From positions 1 to 64,000 of the forward strand of contig NZ_LNQV01000022.1 in assembly GCF_001515305.1 (NCBI RefSeq): a DNA stretch of 64,000 nucleotides, given 5' to 3'. Positions 30,783 to 42,448 of this stretch are shown here, in pieces (the stretch's first letter is position 1; every line of letters begins with the position of its first letter). Under the pieces are notes generated by a model. That model saw only the letters and a program-made list of their open reading frames with translations, did no database searches and was not told the DNA's origin. Origin of the DNA: Aquitalea pelogenes. Lineage in GTDB: Bacteria > Pseudomonadota > Gammaproteobacteria > Burkholderiales > Chromobacteriaceae. The position numbers and the translations under genes are program-made.

Positions 30783-30796
30783 TTTTCCCCCTCAGC

Positions 30797-31381
30797 TTAT
30801 TTGTCGTCGCCAATCAGCAGGCGGGTATCGGACAGATACTTATGCGGCGGAATTTCCAGGTTCTTCGGCGCCGGCACACCCTTGAACACGCGGGCAGCCA
30901 GGTCGAACTTGGAACCGTGGCACGGGCAGTAGAAACCACCCAGCCATTCCGGACCCAGATCGGCAGGTGCCAGATCAGGACGGAAAGTCGGCGAACAGCC
31001 CAGATGGGTACAGATGCCCACGGCAACCAGCAGTTCCGGCTTGATGGAACGGCCTTCGTTCTGGCAGTACTTGGGTTGTTGCTCTACTTCGGACTTGGGG
31101 TCCACCAGCTTGGGGTCGTTCTTCGGCAGATCGGCAATCTGCTGCTTGGTGCGGGACAACAGCCATACCGGCTTGCCGCGCCATTCAACGTTGATCTTCT
31201 GGCCCGGCTCCAGCTTGCTGATATCCACCTCAACCGGTGCGCCAGCAGCTTTTGCCCGTTCAGACGGGAAGAAACTCATCAGAAACGGCGTTGCCACCCC
31301 GGCAACCGCCACACCCCCAACAGCGCTGGTTGCTACCGTCAGAAACCGACGGCGCCCCGTATCGACTTGTTGTTCACTCAT
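30797..31381 (-). CDS. petA: Rieske iron-sulfur protein of the bc1 complex
   Basis: 194 residues from ATG 31381 (GAGG 9 nt upstream; an ATG five codons earlier is possible). A twin-arginine signal/anchor (TGRRRFLTVATSAVGGVAVA) is followed by the soluble domain with both Rieske cluster boxes, CTHLGC and CPCHGS, that bind the [2Fe-2S] centre through two Cys and two His. It shuttles electrons from ubiquinol at cytochrome b to cytochrome c1. First of the petABC genes; the Nif3-like gene lies 120 bp upstream on the same strand. Confidence 0.95.
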   Translation of the reverse strand: MSEQQVDTGRRRFLTVATSAVGGVAVAGVATPFLMSFFPSERAKAAGAPVEVDISKLEPGQKINVEWRGKPVWLLSRTKQQIADLPKNDPKLVDPKSEVEQQPKYCQNEGRSIKPELLVAVGICTHLGCSPTFRPDLAPADLGPEWLGGFYCPCHGSKFDLAARVFKGVPAPKNLEIPPHKYLSDTRLLIGDDK

Positions 31382-31501
31382 TACAGTCATCCTCAAACGT
31401 GGAAACCGAGCTTAAACTTCAAACCAGACGATTTTACCTGATTAGCAGTAGGGACATGAAGCGCCTATGCAAATAAATTGACCTATGTCGGCCGGATTTG
31501 T

Positions 31502-32248
31502 CTAAACCGGATTGAAAAGATCGACAAATTCCACATTTATGCCGTGTAAATGAGAAATTTTCTCACCCAGCGCCTGCACTCCGTAACGCTCGGTGGCATG
31601 ATGTCCGGCAGCAATGAATGCCACACCGTATTCGTTGGCCAGATGAAAACACTGCTCGGACACTTCGCCCGTCACAAAGGCCTGTACACCCAGAGCGATT
31701 GCCTCTTCAAAGAAACCCTGCGCCCCGCCGGTACACCAGGCAACCTTGCTTACTCTTTGATTTTCATCACCCAACAGCTGGGCAGGGCGCCCCAGCAGCA
31801 TGCTGACATGATCGGCAAAATCCCGTGCACTACCCGCCGTGGGCCAGCTGCCATGCCACAGTAATCCCTGCTCACCACTCTGGCCGGCCACATCCAGCCC
31901 CAGCACGGCAGCCAGCCTGGCATTGTTGCCAAGCTCGGGATGAGCATCCAGCGGCAGGTGGTAAGCCAGCAGGCTGATGTCATGTTGCAGCAATTTGGCC
32001 ACACGCTGCCGCTTCATGCCCACCAGCCGGGCATCTTCGCCCTTCCAGAAGTAACCATGGTGCACCAGGATGGCATCCGCCTGGCGCGCAATGGCCACAT
32101 CAATCAGCGCCTGCGAAGCAGTCACGCCGCAGACAATGCGCGCTACTTCCGCCCTACCCTCCACTTGCAGGCCATTGGGCGCATAGTCCTTGTAGCGCCA
32201 CGGTTCCAGCCATTGATCGATGCTGTTCAACAATTGCATTAATTGCAT
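31502..32248 (-). CDS. Nif3-like dinuclear metal-centre protein
   Basis: 248 residues from ATG 32248 (AAAGGTG 6 nt upstream; a further ATG three codons later is possible). Nif3/YbgI motifs are present: WRYKDYAPNGLQVEG, the metal-binding ILVHHGYFWKGE, AYHLPLDAHPELGNN, and near the C-terminus FIAAGHHATERYGVQALG. Members bind two metals in a toroid hexamer; the tag 'GTP cyclohydrolase 1 type 2' is carried in databases, but the physiological role is not settled. It lies upstream of petABC on the same strand and behind the groL terminator. Confidence 0.87.
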   Translation of the reverse strand: MQLMQLLNSIDQWLEPWRYKDYAPNGLQVEGRAEVARIVCGVTASQALIDVAIARQADAILVHHGYFWKGEDARLVGMKRQRVAKLLQHDISLLAYHLPLDAHPELGNNARLAAVLGLDVAGQSGEQGLLWHGSWPTAGSARDFADHVSMLLGRPAQLLGDENQRVSKVAWCTGGAQGFFEEAIALGVQAFVTGEVSEQCFHLANEYGVAFIAAGHHATERYGVQALGEKISHLHGINVEFVDLFNPV

Positions 32249-32321
32249 GGGACACCTTTGCCTGGTTCTGAATGCGCTTATTGTGCCAGAGATAAGACGC
32301 GCTACCTGTTTGCGATCCAAA

Positions 32322-32353
32322 AACAAAAACCCCGCACAAGTGCGGGGTTTTCA
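32322..32353. terminator. Terminator downstream of groL
   Basis: AAAACCCCGCAC-AA-GTGCGGGGTTTT, perfect stem. On the - strand it ends in GGGGTTTTTGTTTTTGG and so terminates groSL transcription. Confidence 0.85.
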
Positions 32354-32377
32354 GGTTCAGCGAGAGGCCAAAGCAGC

Positions 32378-34039
<1,662 letters not shown>

Positions 34040-34076
34040 CTATGTAAAGGATCGTAGAAGGGTGTATGGGTCGGAA

Positions 34077-34364
34077 TTACTCGACGATGCCCATCACATC
34101 TTCCTCGCGCATCACGAGGACTTCTTCGCCATCAACCTTGACGGACTGGCCGGAGTACTTGCCGAAGATGACCTTGTCACCAACCTTCAGCTCCAGCGGA
34201 CGACGTTCGCCATTGTCCAGAACCTTGCCGTTACCGACAGCCAGCACCTCGCCCATGTCGGGCTTTTCAGCTGCAGCGCCCGGCAGAACGATGCCGGATG
34301 CGGTTTTTTCTTCAGCCTCAAGGCGCTTGATAACAACACGATCGTGCAGCGGACGAATTGCCAT
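34077..34364 (-). CDS. groS: Co-chaperonin GroES (10 kDa)
   Basis: 95 residues with the conserved start [20 protein letters not shown], the mobile loop that touches GroEL ([15 protein letters not shown]), and the C-terminal [12 protein letters not shown]. Ribosome-binding site AGGAGA 5-6 nt before ATG. First gene of groSL, about 70 nt downstream of a perfect CIRCE element and a heat-shock/housekeeping promoter. Confidence 0.98.
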   Translation of the reverse strand: MAIRPLHDRVVIKRLEAEEKTASGIVLPGAAAEKPDMGEVLAVGNGKVLDNGERRPLELKVGDKVIFGKYSGQSVKVDGEEVLVMREEDVMGIVE

Positions 34365-34435
34365 TGATCTCTCCTAAATACAATTGGCTGTTGAAAGCAA
34401 AAATGATCTGCCTGGATGGCAGCACGGGGCGGGAA

Positions 34436-34462
34436 TTAGCACTCGCCCCTGACGAGTGCTAA
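34436..34462 (-). promoter_or_regulatory. CIRCE element (HrcA operator) of groSL
   Basis: Perfect inverted repeat TTAGCACTC-N9-GAGTGCTAA, the full consensus without mismatch, directly downstream of the -10 box. HrcA repressor binding here is well established for the family. No hrcA gene lies in the window. Confidence 0.97.
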
Positions 34463-34491
34463 TAATAGGGACGGCTCAAGGAGGTTTCAAG
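34462..34491 (-). promoter_or_regulatory. Overlapping sigma-70 and sigma-32 type promoter of groSL
   Basis: On the - strand, TTGAAA (34485-34490), 17 bp, TATTAT (34462-34467) gives a good sigma-70 promoter. The same bases also read CTTGAA, 15 bp, CCCTATTA, close to the heat-shock sigma-32 consensus CTTGAA-N13-15-CCCCATNT. The -10 abuts CIRCE, so HrcA can block both. Confidence 0.75.
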
Positions 34492-34536
34492 TGGGGGGGC
34501 TGCAAAAACTTTGCTGCTCACCCGGACAGGCAGGGC

Positions 34537-35637
34537 TCAGGAATCGTCGCGACGCAACACCAGCCAGCTGGGTACTTTAAAGCGCACGATCATGCGATAC
34601 AGACGCAAATAGCCAAGCACAAACAACAGGCAGAACAGCATCAGCACCCAGGTATGGTTCCAGAACAACATGGCCGGCACCACCGAAAACGAGGTCAGCA
34701 ACCACAGGTAAGGTGAGGTCATGCTGTTGCGCTGGGTCAGGTGACGTGCGTCCTTGGAGCCCACCATCCACAGCACCATGCGCTTGTAGATCATCTGATG
34801 CAGATGCAGCGCATCCGGATAGCCCACCGCCCTGCCCTGCAGGAATTTGCGCCGGTAGATGGAAAAGATGGTTTCAAAAACAGGGTAGATCACGCACAGC
34901 AAGGGAAACCAGGGCGACACTGCCGGATTGCGCGCCACCAGCAAAACCGACATTTCAGCAATCATGAAGCCAATCAGATAAGCCCCGCCATCGCCGGCAA
35001 AAATCAGCCCGCGCGGGAAGTTCCAGAACAGGAAACCCAGCACCGCGCCAACCATGGCAAAGCACACACTCATCAATACGATGTCATGCACTTTGAAGCA
35101 GACATAAATGATGGACAGGAAAATGAACACCGCTACCATGCCGGACAAACCGTTATAGCCATCAATGATGTTGACGGCATGCGCGACACCTCCGACCGCC
35201 ACCATGGTGAGCAGCAAGGACAGCCACCAGTAGGAAGCCAGCAGCTGATCTACACCTGGAATGGACAGCCGGGCCAGCCCGGCACCCAGCAGGAAATAAC
35301 CCAGTGCAGCAGCCACAAAGGTGGCAAGCAAGCGAGGCAAGGGGCCGATTTTCTTGGTGAGGTCTTCAATAAACCCAGCTGCAAATGCCGGAAAAGCCGA
35401 CAGCAACAGCAACAACACCCATACCGATGTGTTGAGGTAGCCAGACAGCGCACAGCCGGCAATCAGGCCCAGCATGATGGGCAGGCCACCAATGCGAGGC
35501 ACCGGGGTGGCATGGAATTTCTGCACGCCGGTGACGTCACCATCGGTCGAAAAGCGTGCATGCAAGTGTGCATACCGAATCAGCAACAGCCCGGTAGTGA
35601 AAGAAGCAATCAGTGCAAGCAAGAGAATCTGCAACAT
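34537..35637 (-). CDS. Undecaprenyl-phosphate sugar-1-phosphate transferase (MraY/WecA/WbpL family)
   Basis: 366 residues with about eleven hydrophobic helices. MraY-like-family signatures are intact: the cytoplasmic KFHATPVPRIGGLPIM, the FIEDLTKKIGPLPRL loop (Asp pair region), VNIIDGYNGLSG, the WNFPRGLIFAGDGGAYLIGF segment, and the His-containing loop GRAVGYPDALHLHQMIYKRM. Such enzymes start lipid-linked polysaccharide synthesis by moving a HexNAc-1-phosphate onto undecaprenyl phosphate. It is divergent from rfbB and marks one edge of the surface-polysaccharide region, so it probably begins the O-antigen repeat unit. Sugar specificity cannot be read from sequence. Confidence 0.88.
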   Translation of the reverse strand: MLQILLLALIASFTTGLLLIRYAHLHARFSTDGDVTGVQKFHATPVPRIGGLPIMLGLIAGCALSGYLNTSVWVLLLLLSAFPAFAAGFIEDLTKKIGPLPRLLATFVAAALGYFLLGAGLARLSIPGVDQLLASYWWLSLLLTMVAVGGVAHAVNIIDGYNGLSGMVAVFIFLSIIYVCFKVHDIVLMSVCFAMVGAVLGFLFWNFPRGLIFAGDGGAYLIGFMIAEMSVLLVARNPAVSPWFPLLCVIYPVFETIFSIYRRKFLQGRAVGYPDALHLHQMIYKRMVLWMVGSKDARHLTQRNSMTSPYLWLLTSFSVVPAMLFWNHTWVLMLFCLLFVLGYLRLYRMIVRFKVPSWLVLRRDDS

Positions 35638-35733
35638 GGGGCATCAAGGCCTGAATGGGCGTGGAAACGGAATAATCGGGCCTGCCCGCCGCAGTCGCAA
35701 GACTGTACAACGAGAAGCCGGGCAATTTTGTCT

Positions 35734-35739
35734 TATAAT
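35734..35739 (+). promoter_or_regulatory. Candidate -10 element of the rfb operon
   Basis: TATAAT about 100 bp before the rfbB start in the gap shared with the divergent transferase gene. No good -35 at the normal spacing. No JUMPstart sequence was found near it. Confidence 0.35.
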
Positions 35740-35837
35740 GTCGGCCTTGCAGGCGAGCACAATGTACTTGCCCACGGTGGGCTACTTTACCATGGCCCCG
35801 CGCCAAGCAAAAACCACTTACTTATTGGAATTGTTAA

Positions 35838-36902
35838 ATGATATTGGTGACTGGCGGTGCCGGCTTCATTGGAGCCAACTTTGTTCTGGACTGGCTGAAT
35901 GGCAATGACGAAGGTGTGATCAACCTGGACAAGCTGACCTACGCTGGCAATCTGCAAACCCTCGCCAGCCTGGAAAACGACCCGCGCCATATATTTGTTC
36001 AGGGCGATATCGGTGATCGCGAGCTGGTGAGCCGACTGCTGCAACAACATCAGGTGCGCGCTGTCATCAACTTCGCGGCAGAAAGCCATGTTGATCGTTC
36101 CATCCACGGCCCGGGTGAATTCATCCAGACCAATGTGGTAGGCACCTTCAACCTGCTGGAAGCCGTGCGGGCTTACTGGAATGCCCTGGAAGGCGAAGCC
36201 AAGGCGGGCTTCCGCTTCCTGCACGTCTCCACCGACGAGGTGTACGGCACGCTGTCCGCCACTGACGCCCCGTTCAGCGAGACCAATCGTTACGAACCCA
36301 ACAGTCCCTACTCGGCCAGCAAGGCCGCGTCGGACCACCTGGTGCGTGCCTGGCACCATACTTACGGCTTGCCCGTCCTCACCACCAACTGCAGCAACAA
36401 CTACGGCCCCTATCATTTCCCGGAAAAACTGATTCCCCTGGTCATCCTGAATGCGCTGGCGGGCAAGCCCTTGCCCATTTACGGTGACGGCCAGCAAATC
36501 CGCGACTGGCTGTATGTGAAAGACCATTGCAGCGCCATCCGCACCGTGCTGGCCCAAGGTCGCCTGGGTGAAACATATAATGTTGGCGGCTGGAACGAAA
36601 AGGCCAATCTGGATGTGGTGCACACCATTTGCGCCATTCTGGATACACTGCGCCCCAAGGCCGATGGCACAGGCTATGCCGAGCAGATCACCTATGTGCA
36701 GGACCGCCCTGGCCATGACCGCCGCTATGCGATTGATGCACGCAAGCTGGAACGTGAGCTGGGCTGGAAACCGGCAGAAACCTTTGAGAGCGGCATCCGC
36801 AAGACCGTAGAGTGGTACCTGGACAATCAGGACTGGGTCAGCAACGTCACCAGCGGCAATTATCGCCAATGGCTGGAACAACACTACGGGAACAAGGCAT
36901 GA
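35838..36902 (+). CDS. rfbB: dTDP-glucose 4,6-dehydratase
   Basis: 354 residues. It is an extended short-chain dehydrogenase: NAD-binding [15 protein letters not shown], then [21 protein letters not shown], and the catalytic YxxxK in [12 protein letters not shown]. It converts dTDP-glucose to dTDP-4-keto-6-deoxyglucose, the second step to dTDP-L-rhamnose. First of the gene run rfbB-D-A-C, and its TGA overlaps the rfbD ATG (ATGA). Confidence 0.95.
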   Translation: MILVTGGAGFIGANFVLDWLNGNDEGVINLDKLTYAGNLQTLASLENDPRHIFVQGDIGDRELVSRLLQQHQVRAVINFAAESHVDRSIHGPGEFIQTNVVGTFNLLEAVRAYWNALEGEAKAGFRFLHVSTDEVYGTLSATDAPFSETNRYEPNSPYSASKAASDHLVRAWHHTYGLPVLTTNCSNNYGPYHFPEKLIPLVILNALAGKPLPIYGDGQQIRDWLYVKDHCSAIRTVLAQGRLGETYNVGGWNEKANLDVVHTICAILDTLRPKADGTGYAEQITYVQDRPGHDRRYAIDARKLERELGWKPAETFESGIRKTVEWYLDNQDWVSNVTSGNYRQWLEQHYGNKA

Positions 36903-37792
36903 GCCGCATCCTGATTACCGGCATCAATGGCCAGCTGGGCTTCGAGCTGCGTCGCTCGCTGGCCATGCTGGGCGAGTGCATCTGTCTGGATCGCCAGCAA
37001 CTGGACCTGTCCCGCCCGACGGACATTGCCGCGGTGCTGGAACAATACCAACCAGACATCATCGTCAACCCGGCCGCCTACACCGCCGTGGACAAGGCCG
37101 AGACTGACGCCGAACTGGCCCATACCGTGAACTCAGCCGCACCGGCCGCGATGGCTGACTGGGCCGCAGCAAAAAATGCCCTGCTGCTGCACTACTCCAC
37201 CGACTATGTGTTTGATGGTGACAAGACCACGCCTTATGAAGAGAGCGATGCCACCAACCCGCAGTCTATATATGGCTTGAGCAAATGCCAGGGTGAACAG
37301 GCCATCCGTGCCAGTGGTGCAGACCACATCATCCTGCGCACCAGCTGGGTGGTGGGCGCTCATGGCGGCAACTTCCTCAAGACCATCATGCGTCTGGCGC
37401 GTGAACGCGACAGCCTGAATGTGGTGGCCGACCAGATTGGCGCACCCACACCCGCTGCGCTGATTGCCGATGTGACCGCCCACATCATCAAACAATGGCA
37501 AACCAGCAAGGACAAGCAGTTGCTTGGCACCTATCACCTGACCAGCAGCGGCAGCACCAGCTGGCATGGCTACAGCCAATACCTGCTGACACTGGCGGAA
37601 CGTTACGGTGTCGCACTGCAACTGAAGCCGGAAAACCTGCACGCCATTCCCGGTAGCGCCTATCCGACCCCGGCGAAACGCCCCGGCAACTCCAGGCTAA
37701 ATTGCAGTAAAATCCAGGACGCGTTCGGCCTGAACATGCCAACATGGCAGAGCGGCGTGGAACAGGTGTTCCAGCAGATCTTCAATTCCTGA
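36899..37792 (+). CDS. rfbD: dTDP-4-dehydrorhamnose reductase
   Basis: 297 residues from ATG 36899, which overlaps the rfbB stop in ATGA. Motifs: [14 protein letters not shown] (NADP binding), [21 protein letters not shown] and the catalytic YGLSKCQGE. It reduces dTDP-4-keto-L-rhamnose to dTDP-L-rhamnose. Fourth biochemical step of the pathway although second in gene order. Confidence 0.95.
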   Translation: MSRILITGINGQLGFELRRSLAMLGECICLDRQQLDLSRPTDIAAVLEQYQPDIIVNPAAYTAVDKAETDAELAHTVNSAAPAAMADWAAAKNALLLHYSTDYVFDGDKTTPYEESDATNPQSIYGLSKCQGEQAIRASGADHIILRTSWVVGAHGGNFLKTIMRLARERDSLNVVADQIGAPTPAALIADVTAHIIKQWQTSKDKQLLGTYHLTSSGSTSWHGYSQYLLTLAERYGVALQLKPENLHAIPGSAYPTPAKRPGNSRLNCSKIQDAFGLNMPTWQSGVEQVFQQIFNS

Positions 37793-37808
37793 TACAGGAT
37801 GAAAGCAG

Positions 37809-38678
37809 ATGAAACGTAAAGGCATCATCCTGGCGGGAGGCAGCGGCACCCGTCTGTACCCTGCCACACTGGCAGTCAGCAAACAATTGCTGCCCATCTA
37901 CGACAAGCCGATGATCTACTACCCGCTCAGCACGCTGATGCTGGCCGGGATTCGCGACATCCTGATCATCTCCACCCCACAGGACACTCCACGCTTCGAG
38001 CAATTGCTGGGCGATGGCAGCCAGTGGGGCATCAGCCTGCAATACGCGGTACAACCCAGTCCGGATGGCCTGGCACAGGCCTTCATCATTGGCGAAGACT
38101 TCCTGGCAGGCGCACCTTCGGCACTGGTACTGGGTGACAACATCTTCCATGGCCATGATTTCCCCAAACTGCTGAAGGCGGCCAACGCCAAGCAGCAAGG
38201 CGCCAGCGTGTTTGCCTATCATGTGCAGGACCCGGAGCGCTATGGCGTGGTGGAATTCGATGCCGAGGGCAAGGCCTTGTCCATTGAGGAAAAACCGGCT
38301 GTACCGAAATCCAACTATGCTGTCACCGGCCTGTACTTCTACGACAATCAGGTTGTCGACATCGCCAAGTCCATCCGCCCCTCACCGCGCGGCGAACTGG
38401 AAATCACCGATGTCAACAACCACTACCTGCAGCAAGGCCAGCTGGATGTGCAGACCATGGGGCGTGGCTATGCCTGGCTGGATACGGGCACCCACGAATC
38501 CATGCTGGAAGCCAGCCAGTTCATTGCCACCGTGGAAAACCGCCAGGGTCTGAAAGTGGCCTGTCTGGAAGAAATTGCCTACGTGCAGCAGTGGATTGAT
38601 GCAGCCAGAATGGAACAGTTGGCACAACCGCTGAAGAAAAATGCCTACGGGCAATACCTGCTGCAGCTGCTGAAGTAA
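37809..38678 (+). CDS. rfbA: Glucose-1-phosphate thymidylyltransferase
   Basis: 289 residues. Nucleotidyltransferase signature [17 protein letters not shown], then [15 protein letters not shown] and the [11 protein letters not shown] stretch; [19 protein letters not shown] and [13 protein letters not shown] complete the RmlA fold. It makes dTDP-glucose from dTTP and glucose-1-phosphate, the first step towards dTDP-L-rhamnose, and is normally inhibited by the end product. AGGATG lies 9 nt before ATG; 16 bp follow rfbD. Confidence 0.96.
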   Translation: MKRKGIILAGGSGTRLYPATLAVSKQLLPIYDKPMIYYPLSTLMLAGIRDILIISTPQDTPRFEQLLGDGSQWGISLQYAVQPSPDGLAQAFIIGEDFLAGAPSALVLGDNIFHGHDFPKLLKAANAKQQGASVFAYHVQDPERYGVVEFDAEGKALSIEEKPAVPKSNYAVTGLYFYDNQVVDIAKSIRPSPRGELEITDVNNHYLQQGQLDVQTMGRGYAWLDTGTHESMLEASQFIATVENRQGLKVACLEEIAYVQQWIDAARMEQLAQPLKKNAYGQYLLQLLK

Positions 38679-38693
38679 GAAAGCAAGCCATTC

Positions 38694-39241
38694 ATGAAAA
38701 TCATCGATACCGCCATTGCGGACGTCAAAATCATTGAACCTGCCGTATTCGGCGACGACCGCGGGTTTTCTTCGAAAGTTTCAACCAGAAGCGCTTTGAA
38801 GAAGCCATTGGCCGCAAGGTTGAATTTGTCCAGGACAACCACAGCCGCTCCGGCAAGGGTGTGCTGCGCGGGCTTCACTACCAGTTGCCTCCGTTTGCCC
38901 AAGGCAAGCTGGTGCGCTGCTCGCTGGGCGAAGTGTATGACATTGCCGTGGATATCCGCCGCAGCTCGCCCACATTCGGTCAATGGGTGGGGGTAATGCT
39001 ATCAGCAGACAACAAACGCCAGTTGTGGATTCCGGAAGGCTTTGCCCACGGTTTTGTCACTGTGTCCGAGCATGCCGAGTTTCTGTACAAGACCACCAAC
39101 TACTACGCCCCGGACCATGAGCGCAGCATCATCTGGAACGATGCCGAGTTAGACATCGACTGGATGCTGGACAGCACACCTTCCCTGTCGGGCAAAGACA
39201 TGCAAGCCTGCGCCTTCAACACCGCGCAGCTTTTTGATTGA
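38694..39241 (+). CDS. rfbC: dTDP-4-dehydrorhamnose 3,5-epimerase; frameshifted
   Basis: About 182 residues after repair, normal for RmlC. It epimerises dTDP-4-keto-6-deoxyglucose at C3 and C5. The cupin motifs are present, with the catalytic His in RGLHYQLPPFAQGKLVRC and the IPEGFAHGFVT segment. The frame slips after GDDRGF at the T run 38766-38769: one more T restores FFESFNQKRFEEAIG and the downstream frame, giving whole codons to the stop. The pathway is otherwise complete, so a sequencing deletion in a homopolymer is the best explanation. Confidence 0.92.
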
Positions 39242-39253
39242 ACGGAACACATC

Positions 39254-40027
39254 ATGAAAGCAGTCATTCTGGCAGGCGGGCTCGGCACACGTCTCAGCGA
39301 AGAAACCTCAGTCCGCCCAAAGCCCATGGTTGAAATCGGCGGCAAACCCATTCTGTGGCACATCATGAAAATGTACTCCCACCACGGGATCAACGATTTC
39401 ATCATCTGCTGCGGCTACAAGGGTTACTTCATCAAGGAATATTTCGCCAATTACTTTCTGCACATGTCGGACATCACCTTCGACATGCAGAAAAACGAGA
39501 TGCATGTCCACCAGCGACGTGCGGAACCGTGGAAGGTTACTTTGGTGGATACTGGCGACAACTCGATGACTGGCGGCAGGCTGGGACGTGTGGCCGATTA
39601 CGTCAAGGATGAAGATGCGTTCTGTCTCACCTACGGTGACGGCGTCAGCGATATCGACATTGCGGCCACCATCGAATTCCACAAATCCCATGGCAAGGCA
39701 GCCACCCTGACAGCGACATACCCGCCCGCACGGTTTGGCGCGCTGGAGATCGATAACAAACACGTCAGGAGCTTTCAGGAAAAACCCAAAGGCGATGGGG
39801 CCATGATCAATGGCGGCTTCTTCGTTCTCTCACCGCAAGTTCTTCAATACATCAAGAGTGATGCCACCATCTGGGAACAAGAGCCGCTGATGCAACTGGC
39901 ACAATCCGGAGAGCTGATGGCCTATGAACACCAAGGCTTCTGGCAACCAATGGACACCCTGCGCGACAAGCACCTGCTTGAAGAACTGTGGGCCACTGGC
40001 AATGCTCCTTGGAAAAAGTGGGACTGA
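39254..40027 (+). CDS. rfbF: Glucose-1-phosphate cytidylyltransferase
   Basis: 257 residues, typical of RfbF/DdhA. Signature [37 protein letters not shown], and the family-specific ending [17 protein letters not shown]. It makes CDP-glucose, the precursor of all CDP-3,6-dideoxyhexoses such as abequose, paratose, tyvelose, colitose-like and ascarylose, and of branched derivatives. One base separates its stop from the rfbG start, so the CDP-sugar genes are translated together. Confidence 0.95.
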   Translation: MKAVILAGGLGTRLSEETSVRPKPMVEIGGKPILWHIMKMYSHHGINDFIICCGYKGYFIKEYFANYFLHMSDITFDMQKNEMHVHQRRAEPWKVTLVDTGDNSMTGGRLGRVADYVKDEDAFCLTYGDGVSDIDIAATIEFHKSHGKAATLTATYPPARFGALEIDNKHVRSFQEKPKGDGAMINGGFFVLSPQVLQYIKSDATIWEQEPLMQLAQSGELMAYEHQGFWQPMDTLRDKHLLEELWATGNAPWKKWD

Positions 40028-40028
40028 A

Positions 40029-41099
40029 ATGAGCAAGCAGCACCTTAGCCCTGCGTTCTGGAAAGGCAAGCGAGTCCTGCTCACTGGCCATACCGGCTTC
40101 AAGGGCAGCTGGCTGAGCCTGTGGCTGCAAGCCATGGGAAGCGAAATTCGGGGCATTGCCCTGCCGCCTCCAACAGAACCATCGCTGTTTGAGTGCGCAG
40201 ATGTTGCCCGCGGCCTGGACCACCAGATCTGCGACATCCGCGATTACGACCGGCTGCACGTCCTGTTTAGCGAATTTGCTCCCGAAATCGTCATCCACAT
40301 GGCGGCCCAGCCACTGGTCAGGCTTTCCTACCAGCAGCCGATGGAAACCTATGCCACCAATGTCATGGGCACGGTGCATGTGCTGGAGGCAGCCAGAAAG
40401 GCTGGAACAGTCAAGGCTATCGTCAACGTCACCACCGACAAATGCTACGAGAACCGCGAATGGCCCTGGGGCTATCGCGAAAACGAGCCGATGGGCGGGT
40501 TTGACCCCTACTCCAACAGCAAGGGCTGTGCCGAACTGGTCAGCAGCGCTTACCGCCAGTCTTTTCTGCAATCCGAAGGCATTGCCCTGGCCACTGCACG
40601 CGCAGGCAACGTGATTGGCGGTGGCGACTGGGCCGCAGACCGGCTAGTGCCGGACATTCTGCGTGCGCTGGAGCAAAACCAGCCCGTACAGATACGCAAC
40701 CCTCACGCCATACGCCCTTGGCAGCACGTTCTGGAACCCTTGTCAGGTTATCTGCTTCTTGCCCAACACCTCTATGAGCATGGCCAGGTCTATGCAGAGG
40801 GCTGGAACTTCGGCCCCAGGGACGAAGATGCCAAACCAGTACAATGGATAGTCGAGCGGCTATGCCAAGCATGGGGCAATGGTGCCAGCTGGAACTTGCA
40901 GCCGGGCACCCATCCGCACGAAGCCAATTTTCTCAAACTGGATATTTCCAAGGCTCGCCAACACCTTAACTGGGCACCGCGCTGGACGCTTGCAACCGCG
41001 CTGTCCCAAATCGTGGACTGGCATCAGGCCTGGCGGCAGGGGGGCGATATGCGCGCCCACTGCCTTGATCAAATTACTCAATACCAAACAATACAATGA
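40029..41099 (+). CDS. rfbG: CDP-glucose 4,6-dehydratase
   Basis: 356 residues from ATG 40029; an open frame further upstream lies in rfbF. SDR features: [18 protein letters not shown], the RfbG-specific HxxxQ-type stretch [35 protein letters not shown] and the catalytic [11 protein letters not shown]. It converts CDP-glucose to CDP-4-keto-6-deoxyglucose. Its stop overlaps the rfbH start. Confidence 0.95.
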   Translation: MSKQHLSPAFWKGKRVLLTGHTGFKGSWLSLWLQAMGSEIRGIALPPPTEPSLFECADVARGLDHQICDIRDYDRLHVLFSEFAPEIVIHMAAQPLVRLSYQQPMETYATNVMGTVHVLEAARKAGTVKAIVNVTTDKCYENREWPWGYRENEPMGGFDPYSNSKGCAELVSSAYRQSFLQSEGIALATARAGNVIGGGDWAADRLVPDILRALEQNQPVQIRNPHAIRPWQHVLEPLSGYLLLAQHLYEHGQVYAEGWNFGPRDEDAKPVQWIVERLCQAWGNGASWNLQPGTHPHEANFLKLDISKARQHLNWAPRWTLATALSQIVDWHQAWRQGGDMRAHCLDQITQYQTIQ

Positions 41100-42448
41100 C
41101 AACCAGCCCAATCAATTTCCAGCCCAAGCTTGATGAACTGCGCAGCCAGATCAACGAACTGGTACGCCAATATGCCGAGCTTGCCCATGCTCCCAAAGCT
41201 TTTGTTCCAGGACAAAGTGCTGTTCCTGTTTCCGGCAAAGTAATCGGCACCCGCGAACTGCAACTGATGGTGGAAGCCTCGCTGGATGGCTGGCTGACCA
41301 CAGGTCGCTTCAATGCGATGTTTGAAGAAAAGCTCGCCCGTTTTCTGGGTGTAAAGCATCTGATCACCGTCAACTCCGGCTCATCAGCCAACTTGGTGGC
41401 GTTTTCCACCTTAACCAGCCCCAAACTGGGTGACAAGGCCATCAAACCCGGTGATGAAGTGATTGGCGTGGCGGCAGGCTTTCCTACCACGGTTAACCCC
41501 ATCCTGCAGTTTGGTGCAGTCCCGGTTTTTGTCGATGTCGATCTGGCGACTCACAATATTGATGCCAGCAAGATTGAAGCTGCCATCAGCCCCAAGACCA
41601 AGGCCATCATGCTGGCGCACAGCCTGGGCAATCCTTTCAATCTGGAAATCGTCACCGGCCTGTGCAAAAAGTACAATCTGTGGCTGGTAGAAGATTGCTG
41701 CGATGCCTTGGGTGCAACCTACAACGGCCAGTTAGTTGGTACATTTGGTGATATTGCCACCCTCAGTTTCTACCCTGCCCATCACATCACCATGGGTGAA
41801 GGCGGCGCGGTTTTCACTAATGACAGCGAGCTGAAAAAAATCGCCGAATCCTTCCGCGACTGGGGACGTGACTGCTACTGCCCGCCCGGCAAAGACAATA
41901 CCTGCAACAACCGTTTCTGCTGGACCAAGAAACAGCTGGGTGGGGACCTGCCAGATGGCTACGATCACAAATACACCTACAGCCATCTGGGCTACAACCT
42001 GAAAATTACCGACATGCAGGCCGCCTGTGCGTTGGCACAACTGGACCGGCTGGAGGAATTCATTGCAAAACGCCGAGCCAATTTCGCCTATCTCAAGGCT
42101 CGTCTGGCAAGCGTTGAGGAATACCTGCATCTGCCGGAAGCCACCCCCAATTCAGAACCAAGCTGGTTCGGCTTTCCACTCATTCTCAAGGAAAGCGCCG
42201 GAGTACAGCGCGGAGTGCTAATTGACTACCTGGAGCAAAACAAAATTGGTACCCGCCTGCTGTTTGCCGGCAATCTGACCAAGCAACCCTATATGGCAGG
42301 GCGCAACTTCCGCGTGAGCGGAGAATTGACCAATACGGACGTAGTAATGAATCAGACCTTCTGGCTTGGCACATTCCCAGGACTGGGTAAAGAACAACTG
42401 GACTACATTGCCGACAAGCTTGAAGCGTTTTTTGGGGTTAACTTCTAA
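41096..42448 (+). CDS. rfbH: CDP-4-keto-6-deoxyglucose-3-dehydratase RfbH (E1)
   Basis: 450 residues. It belongs to the DegT/DnrJ/EryC1 aminotransferase fold, but the usual PLP-binding Lys is replaced by His in [13 protein letters not shown], which is the mark of RfbH/DdhC dehydratases. A cysteine-rich stretch ([18 protein letters not shown]) fits the [2Fe-2S] cluster site. With PMP and a reductase (E3, RfbI/AscD) it removes the C3 hydroxyl to give CDP-4-keto-3,6-dideoxyglucose. No reductase gene is visible in the window. Start ATG overlaps the rfbG stop (ATGA). Confidence 0.94.
   Translation: MTTSPINFQPKLDELRSQINELVRQYAELAHAPKAFVPGQSAVPVSGKVIGTRELQLMVEASLDGWLTTGRFNAMFEEKLARFLGVKHLITVNSGSSANLVAFSTLTSPKLGDKAIKPGDEVIGVAAGFPTTVNPILQFGAVPVFVDVDLATHNIDASKIEAAISPKTKAIMLAHSLGNPFNLEIVTGLCKKYNLWLVEDCCDALGATYNGQLVGTFGDIATLSFYPAHHITMGEGGAVFTNDSELKKIAESFRDWGRDCYCPPGKDNTCNNRFCWTKKQLGGDLPDGYDHKYTYSHLGYNLKITDMQAACALAQLDRLEEFIAKRRANFAYLKARLASVEEYLHLPEATPNSEPSWFGFPLILKESAGVQRGVLIDYLEQNKIGTRLLFAGNLTKQPYMAGRNFRVSGELTNTDVVMNQTFWLGTFPGLGKEQLDYIADKLEAFFGVNF

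Noticed and set aside
41770-41830. Loss of the PLP lysine in the aminotransferase-fold protein RfbH as an inactivating mutation.
   Set aside because: His in place of Lys is the normal, defining feature of RfbH/DdhC dehydratases.
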